Below, one piece after another: positions 1 to 10,993 of a stretch of 64,000 nucleotides of DNA. A model generated the notes under the pieces. It was not told the origin of the DNA. It was given only the letters and a program-made list of their open reading frames with translations, and did not search any database. Origin of the DNA: Rhynchospora pubera (taxonomy: Eukaryota; Streptophyta; Magnoliopsida; Poales; Cyperaceae). Each line of letters begins with the position of its first letter. The first letter of the stretch is position 1. The position numbers and the translations under genes are program-made. The DNA lies in the NCBI GenBank assembly GCA_028095005.1, contig CM051462.1:87555846-87619845 (forward strand), read 5' to 3'.

Positions 1-1556
1 AAATTAATATAATATATTAAAAATAATATCAATATAATAAGTTTAATATAAATAGTATCACGAGATCGGAATCCAGGATTCCGATCTAAGCTTTGATCGG
101 ATTCTGAGTTTCCGATCTAAGCTTAGATCGGAATCTCGGATTCCGATCTTAGCTTTTTAATTTTTTTATATATTATATTATTATTTATTTAATTTATTAA
201 TTAGTTAAATAATTAGAAAAATAGATAATATATTGTAAAAATATTGAAAAAATCAGGAATAATTAAATTAAATTTTATATGTAATTTAGTATTTTTTGGG
301 GAAATTAAATTTATTTTCATTTTAATTAATTTATTTAATTAAAATATAAATTTTTATAACTTATTTAATTAAAATATAAATTTTTATAACTTATTTAATT
401 AAATGAATTGTACCATTTAAAAAGGATTATAAATTTTCAGAATTTGCAGGGATACAAAGGCATAATCCTTTCAGAATGTTCAAAGTTTTATTAATTTTTT
501 CTGCATTTGCAGGGATACAAAGGCATAATTTGAACATTAAAACTTTAAACAGGCTTAACTTTTGATAGGAAGGTCCGTTTGGGGCGATCGAGGACAATCC
601 GGAAAGCTGGCGACGAGATCTACGCATTTTACGAAGGTGAAACTCCGTAACGACTATTTTCGAGGCCAAAAAAGGCTCTCTGGACCTCCAAAATCCACTT
701 TGAAAGTTTGCAAACCTAAAAACCACTCTAAACTACTAAAAATGTTTTTAAAATCATAAATTAATCATTAAAAAGAGAAATGCAGTAAATCAAGTGAATT
801 TAGTCTTTCTTCTCCGTCTCAGTAAAGCATCAATCTCGTGTGATTCCTTTCTAATGCAATCCAGAAAGTGCTTCCTTGATCATGAGACTCGATATGATTG
901 TTTAATATATAATATGAAAATAATATATACAGAGGACGACATCCGGGACGCATATCAAATGGTTGTTTAAATTAATTAAAAATTTATACTTAATTATTCA
1001 TTTTTAATTAAATAAATTAATTAAATTTATATTTAATTAAATAAATTAATTAAAAAGAAAATAAATTTAATTTTAAAAAAAAAATACTTATAAAATTTTT
1101 TTAATTATTCCTGATTTTTTTTATATTTTTTCAATATTTTTAGAATATATTATCTATTTTTCTAATTAATTAACTAATTAATAAACTAATAAAAGGAAAG
1201 AAATACTAAATTACATATAAAATTTAGTTTAATTATTTCTGATTTTTTCCATATTTTTTCAATATTTTTACAATATATTATCTATTTTTCTAATTATTTA
1301 ACTAATTAATAAATTAAATAAATAAATAAATAATATATAAAAAAAATTAAAAAGCTAAGATCGGAATCTCGGATTCCGATCTAAGCTTAGATCGGAAACT
1401 CAGAATCCGATCAAAGCTTAGATCGGAATCCTGGATTCCGATCTAACGTTCGGAATCCAGGATTCTGATCTCGTGATACTATTTATATTAAACTTATTAT
1501 ATTGATATTATTTTTAATATATTATATTAATTTAATACTATTTTTTAAAATTTCGG
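1..1556. mobile_element. Mutator-like element (MULE) with very long terminal inverted repeats, left tip outside window
   Basis: The first 290 or so bases are the reverse complement of about 1215-1533, apart from small indels, so the inverted repeats are over 300 bp. The right end is at 1556 (reads TTTCGG). About 23 bp of the left tip lie before the window. The inverted repeats carry clustered copies of a GATCGGAATCC/GGATTCCGATC motif. The same terminal sequence bounds the complete element at 57274-59134, which has a 10-bp target duplication, so this is a second member of one family. The interior (430-960) has no transposase and no recognisable protein. A short direct repeat (TTTGCAGGGATACAAAGGCA) occurs near 442 and 506. 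Non-autonomous. Confidence 0.85.
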
Positions 1557-2085
1557 GAACTAAAATCTATTGAATTAAACATCTCTAGGAAGAGGCCGAC
1601 ACGTGACTAGGCCTCCATAACGTCCAAAACGAAGACGAAAATAAACTGTGGCGTTAATCGTTGCGTTAAGGGACAAAATTTTTATAATCTTTGCGTTTTG
1701 CGTTCCGTGCTTTGTGATGAAGGCTTAGAACCTAGGAATCAAATAAATTTATAAACCTAGAACTAACCTCACTAGTCTTTTGGAGTACAGCTTTAGGGTC
1801 GAACCCAAGGGACGGTACAATTGATTACTGGACTTATCCTTTTTCAAAAGCTAGACAAGAATATTTTTATGGAATTTTGATAAATTAAATGTAAAGGTGC
1901 AAGTAAAGTATATATTTTCTGTTGTTTTTGTCTATTAAAATAATGTAAACAACTAAAGTAAAGTTTTTGGGTTTTCAAACAGTATAAAAAACGTCTTAGG
2001 GTTCAGGTTTCACCTTGGTTTGGACTCTAGAACACAGAACTTATCACTTTCGTGCATCGAACGGTGTTTTTCAAGCATTTACTTC

Positions 2086-2128
2086 TCTGTTCGGTTTGAA
2101 CAAGGATCTGTTCGGTCCGAACAGAGGG
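2086..2128. repeat. Two copies of the 21-bp CTGTTCGG repeat
   Basis: Two adjacent 21-bp units beginning CTGTTCGG. They are the same unit as the array at 3055-3180 in the same hAT element, which suggests that both come from one ancestral array. Confidence 0.7.
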
Positions 2129-3054
2129 TGCAAGTGTGTGGTTTTGACCTTTTATGATATTTTATGCTTTGTGCTAGGGTTTGATGGCTAAACCTAGATT
2201 CACTAAATCTCAGCTGTCGCTTGTTGGACTAGAAACTGGTTTAATCACAATCTAATTTAATTAACTTGATTGGTTCACAACTTTTGATATAGAATTCAAT
2301 CAACTTAAACTTGTTTGTTAGAGTTCATAAGGATATCTAGAGATCTTTTGGACTTGTCTAAAAGTTACACTTTTGGTGCCAACTAATCTCCCCTTTCGGA
2401 TCTACGATTTATCCCAAATACTTTATCTAAATTATCTTGATTAACCTAACTTTAGAACTTAACTAAATGTGGCCATTCATCTAGAAGTTAATTAGACTTA
2501 ACCAAGCAATTTAAACAAGCAATTATAATAATTCTCAACAAAACAAATCAACAAAACATATTATAACATAACGAGTCAAATCACAACATCCAAACCTAAG
2601 TTACTACCTTATCCCTAAGACTACATAAATTTAGTCTAACATAGTACTAAAACACACAACAAATAACATAGAAATAACATAGAAATAACAAGATACAAGT
2701 CCATAAAATCAAATGACAAAGATATAGAAGAATATAACCAAATACTCCTGTATCCTTGCATCTTCGATCTCCAAGGCAGTGAGGTGTTGCAAGATGGTCA
2801 CCAAACTCGTCTCCTTGCCGCTGTCGCTTCAAAGAACCAAGCTTTGATTATCTCCCATGGTGGAAGAGAGAAAAATGCCTATGGAAAGTGGAATTTTATG
2901 GTATGAAAGGTTGAATGCCCTTTCCTTAGGTTTAGGGGAGCTTATATAGCAATTTTCAGGTGCTTGGGAGGTTGCCTGGTCGTCAAGGCAAGAAAATATG
3001 CCAAAATACGAGTTTCCATGTTGAAAATACTTCCAAATATGATTTTTCGGCAGT

Positions 3055-3180
3055 CTGGTCGGATCGAACAGGATTCTGTTCGGTCCGAACAGGGGTCTGT
3101 TTGGGTCTGACAGGCTTCTGTTCGGGTCGGACAAGCCTCTGTTCGGTCCGACCAGGGGTCTGTTCGACCTGACCAGAGAG
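3055..3180. repeat. 21-bp minisatellite, six units
   Basis: Six head-to-tail units of exactly 21 bp, five beginning CTGTT and the first CTGGT. Because 21 is a multiple of three, several frames stay open across the array and give 7-residue repeats on both strands (for example SDPNRSL on the minus strand). These are repeat artefacts, not genes. Confidence 0.85.
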
Positions 3181-5124
3181 CTAGTATTTCATCCATAATT
3201 CCTCCATCCGGACTCCGATTGAGACAATTCAAAAACCGTTGGAAAGCTTAGGATGTGCTCTACAATGCTAATGATTCTATTTGACCAATTGCTTCTCTTA
3301 ATTTCTCATTAGCCCCAAGCATGAGTCATTTGGTCCAAACGGTGGTTTGAAAAGTGCCTTCAAGTGCTAGGAATGAGTCGTCTAGCGTATGCCAAGTGCC
3401 GGAAATCTTCAAATAGCTCAAATATCACCAGAAAATCATCAAAGTCCTGTATAATGAGAGAAGAAACGACGGTAGAGCCAATTCCTTGGAAATCATAGCA
3501 ATTTATTGAATAATTCAATGGTTTGAGTGTTATTTGAGTGCCAAGTACGGTCAAAATATCTACAAATAGTGACGATATCACTTTGAACGCAAGAATTTTT
3601 CCTTGCGTTAACTGTTTCGTTGAATGTACGATCGAAAACGATTAAAACGTTTGAAATTAGTAACAGTTCTCACAACATGAAGTCATCATAACAAATCAAA
3701 CAATACAAAGATTATTTCTTACAAAAATAGTCTACAAAGATGATTTCTTAGAAGCCAGAGGAGTCTCATACTTAATATTTCTTACAGAAAAGGAACTAAT
3801 TTCCAATTTCCAAAAAAGAAAAAGGATTTCTTCATTGATCAGCCCATTTTTTTCGCAAATGTATGTAATTAACCATCCAAAGATTCATGTGGGACATTAT
3901 CAGAAACAAAAAAGAACTAATTTTCAATGTTCAGATATAACTTTTTACCATGAAAATGACATAACCAGATATCTCTCCAATTTTCAGATATTACAGTATA
4001 CACAGAAACAAAAAAAAGAGCGAAAGTAAAATCCTATATACAAGCTAAATCTCTCTCTAATTCAAATAAAAGATCAACTACTTTTTACAAAACTTGATGC
4101 CATTACCTCTAATAAGCTGAAACATCAGAATCTCTAAATCCAGAACATTAATTCATCCCCATTTAACTCTATTTGTTTCCCTTCTCATTCTCAATTTGAT
4201 CTATTAAACCAGAAAACCAGAAAAATAACATAATCAAAGGAGTGAAAAAAAAAATAGAAAAATAAAAAAAACAGTCTGTTCTTACTAGAAAAACCAGAAG
4301 AACCAGAATGTTCTTACCATAAAACAATGTTCTCCGCGAACACAATCATCTCCTTCTCCTTCTCACTGGATTTGAAGCATGCAACTGCACTGGAGCTTAA
4401 AATACTGCTACAGCCGGCCTGAGAAAGAGGGGGGTCGGAATGATGAGTGAGAGAGGGGGCAGAGGAAGACAGGTGAGGGAGAGGCGGTCGGATTGGAGCA
4501 GGAGGGGTTAACGGTTGGAGAGGGACGTGGTATCGGTGAGGTCTCGTCGATCTAGCCTTGCTGAGAGAGATTGCTGATTGAAGGCGAGCAAATGGCATGA
4601 GATGTTATGTTATGGTTTGAGTTGGAGTTTGAAATTGGAGTCGGAAAAGAGAGAGGGAGATCGGAGAAGAGAGGAGGTGAGGTCTGTTGTGGGGTCAAGA
4701 GAGGGAGAAGGAGGAAGAAGTTGTAGCTCGGTTGGGTGGAAGGGAAGAATGAGAGAAGAGATGGAGTATTGGTGCAGTGCCGAGAGAGAGAGGGAGATCG
4801 GAGAAGCGATAGAGAAATTGAGCGGCGCTGAAGACCTAAATTTACGCCTCTCCTCTCTCGTTCTCTCCGCTGAGATCTCTGTAATCAATAATAATTATAA
4901 GTTTATAACAGGTAGAATTTAAGACGAAACAGACGAAATAAACGATCGCGAAACAGCTCCATTTCGTTAACCGTTCCGTTCTGAGACGAAACTATATTTG
5001 TATTTGCGTTGCCTGTTCCGTTCCTTAAACTAAACTGAAATCTTTAACCGTCACCGTTCCGTTTTGGACGAAACGAAACGAAATAATGATCGAAACGACT
5101 ACCGTTTTCAGCCCTACACGTGAC

Positions 5125-6221
5125 TACGTGAGAGGGGATCACCCTTCCGATTCAAACATAACTAAAATTTATTGAATTAATTTTTTTACTAATTATAAAT
5201 ACAAAAGAACTAATCATATTAACCAACCAACTAACTGAAAGTCTGAAATAGTCAAACCAGATGAATTGAATATTAATTAAGTTTATTAGGCCGAAGTACA
5301 TTAGCATGAAAAGTTCAACTTGTGAATGAACTTACTTTTCCACTTTATGCATTAATATTTAATATATCGCAATAGGAAAAAATAATTTGCTAAAAATTAA
5401 TTTAATATTTTTTTGCTACAAGAATTTTGTATTATACGAACTAATTCCGATTGTTAATTATTAGCTAAAAAATCAACTATGAAGAAAAAATTAGTTGGGG
5501 TACAGAAATTACTGTACACATGAAACAAACATATGCATCATGAAGCGGAGTGGGTTAAATTCAAAACTACTAATGCACTAATATAGGCTTGCTTTTGAAA
5601 TAATTTCAAACTTTTGATGAAAATTGTAATTGCAAAATTGGACAGTAATTTATTCAAACCACAAATGTCCTTCTCGGTCTAACGAGGAGCTGACACCAGT
5701 CAGTCAACAGCCCGCTTAATTCTAAAATTCAATTGTGATTCACGGCGACAGGAACGTGGAATTCAAGTTTTATAGTACGGCAAGAAAGGAACGGCAATGT
5801 ATACATTGACCCTGCTTGATTCTAGTACTAAACAGAAAATTGGAGCCTTCTCGAAGATTTTGACTGCTTCCGAAGATGTGGCGCTGTCAAGTGTAAATTT
5901 TGTTATCATATGATCTTCTTTTTTCTTAATTAACTATTTTTTTCTTGATGAGATATTAAATTAGATTCTTATACTACTTGTGTATATTGACATATTTATA
6001 GACTTTTTCAACGTTTATTATGAGATTGAAAAATATTTTGACACTTAAAATATTTTTTTAATATTTTGCACTTAGTTACTTAAGATAGCAAGAAAAGCAT
6101 ATAAAAAGAAGTTAACAATTGTGTTAATGAAGAATTCGAGCTCAAAATGACTAAAATAGTGATGCAAAACAAGTGTGTTAATGAAGAATCTAGCTCGATT
6201 TCTTCATCATCCATTAACACA
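5125..6221. other. Gene-free spacer between hAT and CACTA elements
   Basis: About 1.1 kb of AT-rich DNA with no coding frame. The only structure seen is a short direct repeat (GTGTTAATGAAGAA) near 6122 and 6176, just before the CACTA insertion site. Confidence 0.6.
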
Positions 6222-7031
6222 TTTCACTACCACAAAAAGAGGCTTTTGTAACGGGTCATCTGTAACGGGTTTTATAAAAACCGTTACAGAACTGTGGAAG
6301 ACCACGCGGAAAAAAAAACAATCCAATCTGTAACGATTTTTAAAAAACAACCGTTATGACTTTTCCGTCACAGAAAAGAAAAAAAACTGTAAACCCTTTT
6401 GTAACGGTTTTTTTTATAAAAACCGTTATTCGAATCTGTAACGGTTTTTACTTAAAACCCGTTATAGAACCTAATTTGATCTTCTGTAACGGTTTTAAAC
6501 AAATAACCGTTATAGTTTTGGGTCGAAATAAAGGCTATGGAACCTTTATTTCTCTGATCGACCCAGCCCTCTCCTTCTTCATTTCGTGTTTTTCTTCCCC
6601 TCGATCCCTCCGCCGCCTCTTTGCCTCGCTCGATCGCCCCACTCTCGCTAGCAGGATGAGAGATCACCACCAACCTCTCTATTTTCCAAATCTTAGCCAC
6701 CTCTTCTCCGTCCAATCCGATCTGCACTCAGCGCTCGCTGCCTTCTCGCAAACCCTAGCACGAAATCAGTCCATCATCCCACCCAACTCATCGTCGCTTG
6801 TAGATCCGTAAGCGGCGCTGGTGGTCGGGTCTCTTTCTGATTTGTCACCTATTCCTAGCTCCGCCTACTACCTCTGTGGTCGCCAACCAAACCCCAAACC
6901 CCAAGCCGCCTCTCCTCGTAGCCTCCGCCATTGACACTTGACAGTTGACAGCCTCCTCTCTTCGGTTCTGCGTAAACTATAAAGTATAAACATCAGACAG
7001 CGCGAGCGAGAGAGAGAGAGAGAAAGAGAGA

Positions 7032-7682
7032 ATGCAGAGCGCTACATTGTGTGTCGAGTGCGACCCTGCTCACCCTGCTCTCTTCCTCTTACCAAAACCC
7101 CAAAGCTCGGTGCACTGAGATCTCCCTCCTTCTCACTTGCTACTCAATCTCAATCTCAGATCAGACCCCAGTCTCTCTCTCTTTCGATCAAGAATGGGCG
7201 CTTGCCGCCTCTTTCGATCAAGAGCTCCCTTGTCCGAGCGGCCAGCGAGAGCGGCGTCGGGGATGCCAACGTTGAGGCCAAAGAAGATGCCGGAGCCCTT
7301 ATGCGGACGCTTCAGCTTGGATCTCTTTTCGGATTGTGGTATTTGTTCAACATCTACTTCAACATTTACAATAAGCAGGTATCTATGTATGCATCGATCT
7401 TATAAGTTATAACATTCAGATTCCGATTCCGACTCCGATTTGATTTCCATTGGAATACTAGGGATAATAATTGTTGGGTCGTCTCACTTTGGATCAATAG
7501 GGATTTCAAAAATGGGGATATACTATTCTGCGTTATACGTGTCTTTGTTGTTGTAACAGGTTCTGAAGGTATTCCCATACCCCATTACCATCACAACTGT
7601 CCAATTTGCTGTTGGTGCAGTGTTGGCTTTGTTTATGTGGACCGTTGGTATAATTAAGATGCCTAAAATTTCAACTTCTCAG
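7032..7682 (+). pseudogene. Captured phosphoenolpyruvate/phosphate translocator (PPT) fragment
   Basis: Two exons of a plastid phosphate-translocator gene inside the CACTA element. Exon 1 (7032-7378) covers the transit-peptide region and the start of the first helix, with motif LFGLWYLFNIYFNIYNKQ. A GT-AG intron runs 7379-7559. Exon 2 (7560-7682) continues in phase 0 with VLKVFPYPITITTVQFAVGA and ends at KISTSQ before a GT donor. Intact PPTs export or import PEP across the plastid inner envelope and are about 400 residues long, so only the N-terminal third is here. The likely original ATG (7032) is out of frame with the conserved part, so the transit peptide is frameshifted; the conserved frame is open from 7049. 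Family assignment rests on the NIYFNIYNKQVLK block and is fairly sure; translation is unlikely. Confidence 0.8.
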
Positions 7683-7765
7683 GTACAAAACTGATCTTCT
7701 TCAACTATCTTAAACTCAATCCTTAAATGTTAAACTAAACTTTTCAACCCGAATTACTGCCGCAG

Positions 7766-7849
7766 GTGAAGGCTAAGTACTGCCGAAGGTTGAGAAGTTG
7801 GTGGCCACGACTAGGCGAGATGGTGGCTGCGACGACGAGGCAAAGCGAG
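7766..7849 (+). other. Exon-like segment joined to the PPT fragment
   Basis: A 28-codon open segment between an AG acceptor (7764-7765) and a GT donor (7850). It reads in phase with PPT exon 2 if the GT at 7683 and this AG are used. Its sequence (VKAKYCRRLRSWWPRLGEMV...) does not resemble the next PPT exon, so the element may combine fragments of two genes. Origin unknown. Confidence 0.35.
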
Positions 7850-8911
7850 GTAGTGCTTCTCTTCTTCCCATTTTAGTCCCTTTCTCCTTCTTTATTGATT
7901 TGTTTATTTATTATTGTGATTTTTGTCTTGATCAAATTCGGTGCAAACACTTTTATTGGAGTTAGTTTATGCTTACATATTGGGAGGTTTGAATCTTATG
8001 AAATGATTTTATTGTCAGATTCGATGTTAATAATTTGCTGATTAATGAGTATTCGAGTGTTTTAGGGGTTTTTCCTGCATCAATTTGGGAATGCATGACT
8101 AGTAATTTTGATTTTTGTTCTTGAGTATATTTTGGTAATATTTAGAGATTGACATTGTATTGTTATCCTCAGTAGATGCTAATTTTGGTAGTAATTGATA
8201 AATGTCAAGGGAATAGATTTTTGTCCACACTACACCGCTTAATCTCTACTTGAGGGGTGAACCAGTTAGAAATATGGAACTGAACTTTTATTTATTTATG
8301 AATAAATTAGATGTTCTGGAATAAATTAGATGTTCTGGAATAAAGGAAACTGTTATAAACTATTAGAACCAAAATGTATATCTAAGTTAAATACAATCAC
8401 AACTCACAAGTTCATTCTTGATTTCTGATGCAGATGACAAATGATCGGTGACCTGAGAAGCATAGAACATATATTGAAGCAAGTCTATGCTGATCACTCA
8501 ACAAATGTTAACATCTATCTAGATTTCTCATGAGGCATTATCTAGGTAATTCACCTATTTTCCCTTCTAAATTTAGCGTAAAAAAATTGTTGGTGTGTTG
8601 TTATTTTGTTCTTATACATCTATCCAGATTTGAGAAAATATGATCTTTGTCAAAGTTCAGAATGAGACTGGTCTCTAGAGTATCATGCATTTATATAGTT
8701 TTGTAGTAGTTATAGTTGAGGTAATCACATTGTTATTGTCAGACTGAACCCTGCATCTTTAATTATCATAAAAAAAGAATTGCAAAATATTTTACTACAG
8801 AGATCGGCAACAGTGAAGAGTAAGAAAGTATTTTTTTATAGTCTGATCAAGGACACAACTAATATGATTTTATTTTGTAAATTCGAGCAATTACAGGTTG
8901 ACATAGATTGT

Positions 8912-9054
8912 CGAGCAAACGGAAGCCGTGTCGGATGGATGAAAGTCGTGGTCGAGCGACCGAAAGCCGTGTCGGATGGATGAAAGCCGTGGTCGAGCAA
9001 CCAAAAGTCGTGTCGGATGGATGAAAGCCGTGGTCGATGATCGAAAGCCGTGTC
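8912..9054. repeat. 41-bp tandem repeat, 3.5 copies
   Basis: Units start at 8912, 8953, 8994 and 9035 with an exact 41-bp period (core GTGTCGGATGGATGAAAG). Lies just inside the right subterminal region of the CACTA element. Confidence 0.9.
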
Positions 9055-9513
9055 CAATTAACTGTTATTTATATTAGTTTTACATTATTTATATGCATGA
9101 TTACAATTGTGTCTCTAGCAAAAAAATATTATGTTATTTATATTATCTTTATTGTTGCACGTTTATATGATATAGTGATGGTAGCATAAATGATTTTTTT
9201 TTAAAAAAATAAGAGTTTTGTAACGGTTATTATATAAAACCGTTATAAATAAAATTTATTTTTTTTTAAAAAAAACAAGAGTTCTGTAACGGTTAATATA
9301 TAATAACCGTTATAGAATCTAGCATTCTGTAACGGTTATTATATAATAACTGTTACAGAAGGCTAGCTTCTGTAACGGTTATTATATAATAACCGTTATA
9401 ACTTTTGTAATGGTTATTAAGGCTTCTGTAACGGGGGCTACAGTAACGGTAGGATAACCGTTACTAAGCTCTTTTATTAACCGTTACAGAAGACAAAATT
9501 TCGGATAGTGTTT

Positions 9514-10913
9514 GTTAACTTCTTTTGCAGCACTGAGCATAACACAGACTCCCATTTGTTTTTTTTTTGTTTTATATTTCGATACCACTATTTAATATTT
9601 CAATGCACAAATGTACGTTTGCTGTCTTGTGAATTTTCTTATTACATATTTGTAACACACATAAGAATACATTTTGAGAAAAAAAAGATAGTTACGACTT
9701 ACACAACCTATCTAGAGGTGGACGACGTGTATTATGGAAACGCCGAAACGGAATGGATCGTTTCGTTTTCCGTTCTGTTTCAATAACAACACGAATTGAA
9801 ATGATTCGTGATTCATTGGGTTTCGATGGAACGTGGTTATATTTACACTATAAATGCAAATAAGAATCATTTTGACAAGTTCCGCCAAGTTCCGCCACGT
9901 TTTAACAAAATGCAAATAAGAATCAATTTGCATATAGTAAACGCAGTCATTTTTTGGAATATATAGTAACGAAAAGTCGTGAAAATGCATGTCACGACTT
10001 TGGGAGTTGGGACATATTATGGGCCCACCATGCCACTTAATTAATAATCTGGGTCCACCTGTGACCGTGTTGATTTAGGCATGAATGTCTTTTTCATTTT
10101 GACAATTCAGCCAATACTAGTTAAACTATATATTTAAAAAAAAATAATTATGGTTGAATGGTTCAATGTTTTGCAACTGTACTCAAGGCAGTGCCATTTT
10201 GAAAATACATCCTTGCAATTCAACGTTATTACTTGATGAAAACTCCATAGCTAATTTTTTGTGTTTTTGGTATTGAAAATTTCTCAAATGCGGTGCCTGT
10301 CCTCTAATTAAGTTTTCTACAACATTGATAAATGATTTATTAATTATAATTTTTTTCTCTTGAAACTAAATTGTGCCACCACGAGTATTCTTGTAAGTGA
10401 AACCTCAAGTAAAAGCAAAAAAAATTAGAATTTTAATTCAAAAGTTAATGAAACAAAACCAGCATATCTTTCTAAGTAATAGATCAGATTGAAATTTTAA
10501 AAAATATAACTTAAAATACCTAAACATACAAAAATATTCGGATGAAGATTTTAAACCGACTTCGCGCGACCTTTCCTGCGTTCGAAATATATATACTGAC
10601 CGTTGGAGACTTGGAGTGCGCATAATCATAATAGATCATGCTAAATTTCTCATCGAAATTTATGTTTGTTTATTTAAAGGCAGAAAAATCATGTGTACTT
10701 TTTGTGCTAGAGTGCTATATTTATTTATTTATTATTTTTTTGTCGATCCATATGCTGATATCTCACAATAATTAATCAAAGATGTTTTTCTCTTTTTTTT
10801 TTTGCATCAAACATTCATAAATTATTGGGAAACGGTAATTAAAATAAAACTTGGGCAATGTTGCAAAAGTAAAACATGTACATCATAACTCATATGTCAT
10901 AAGGTTACATCTC
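9514..10913. other. Upstream region of GLR gene 1
   Basis: 1.4 kb without a convincing gene. 9710-9830 contains GAAACGG/CCGTTTC motifs like those at the ends of the hAT elements here and may be a hAT remnant, but no target duplication was found. The rest is AT-rich promoter-proximal DNA. Confidence 0.4.
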
Positions 10914-10922
10914 CTATATATC
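10914..10922 (+). promoter_or_regulatory. Candidate TATA box of GLR gene 1
   Basis: CTATATATC lies 72-80 bp before the chosen ATG (10994), in the usual plant position for a short 5' leader. No experimental support. Confidence 0.45.
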
Positions 10923-10993
10923 CACGTCTCTCCGAACCTTTTGGCTCCTAATCAAAATTTTCATCTCCTCTCCAATTCACAAAAGCCTTTGAG

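Larger units (their letters stand above)
1608..5116. mobile_element. hAT-type DNA transposon, non-autonomous, 3.5 kb
   Basis: The 8-bp target duplication CACGTGAC lies at 1600-1607 and 5117-5124. The element starts TAGGCCTCCATAACG and ends CGTTTTCAGCCCTA, which are short imperfect inverted ends of hAT type. The last 200 bp and the first 100 bp are rich in AAACG/CGTTT motifs, as expected of subterminal transposase-binding repeats. No hAT transposase frame is present. The interior holds a 21-bp minisatellite and a purine-rich stretch at 4600-4830. 1730-2560 looks like decayed retroelement or host sequence that I cannot identify. Confidence 0.8.
6225..9510. mobile_element. CACTA (En/Spm-type) element carrying host gene fragments
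   Basis: Starts CACTAC at 6225 and ends TAGTG at 9510, flanked by the 3-bp target duplication TTT (6222-6224 and 9511-9513). Both subterminal regions (about 6243-6517 and 9214-9492) are packed with small palindromes of the form TGTAACGG...CCGTTACA, the repeated binding-site layout typical of CACTA ends. There is no TNP2-type transposase. The interior carries a captured PPT gene fragment (7032-7682), a further exon-like piece (7766-7849) and a 41-bp tandem repeat. Non-autonomous gene-capturing CACTA. Confidence 0.9.

Noticed and set aside
2829..3232. Open frames with 7-residue repeats
   Set aside because: Produced by the 21-bp minisatellite; open on both strands and in more than one frame.
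4314..4922. Overlapping open frames on both strands in the hAT element
   Set aside because: Purine/pyrimidine-skewed sequence (GAGAGAGGG-type) that stays open by composition; no domains and no splice context.
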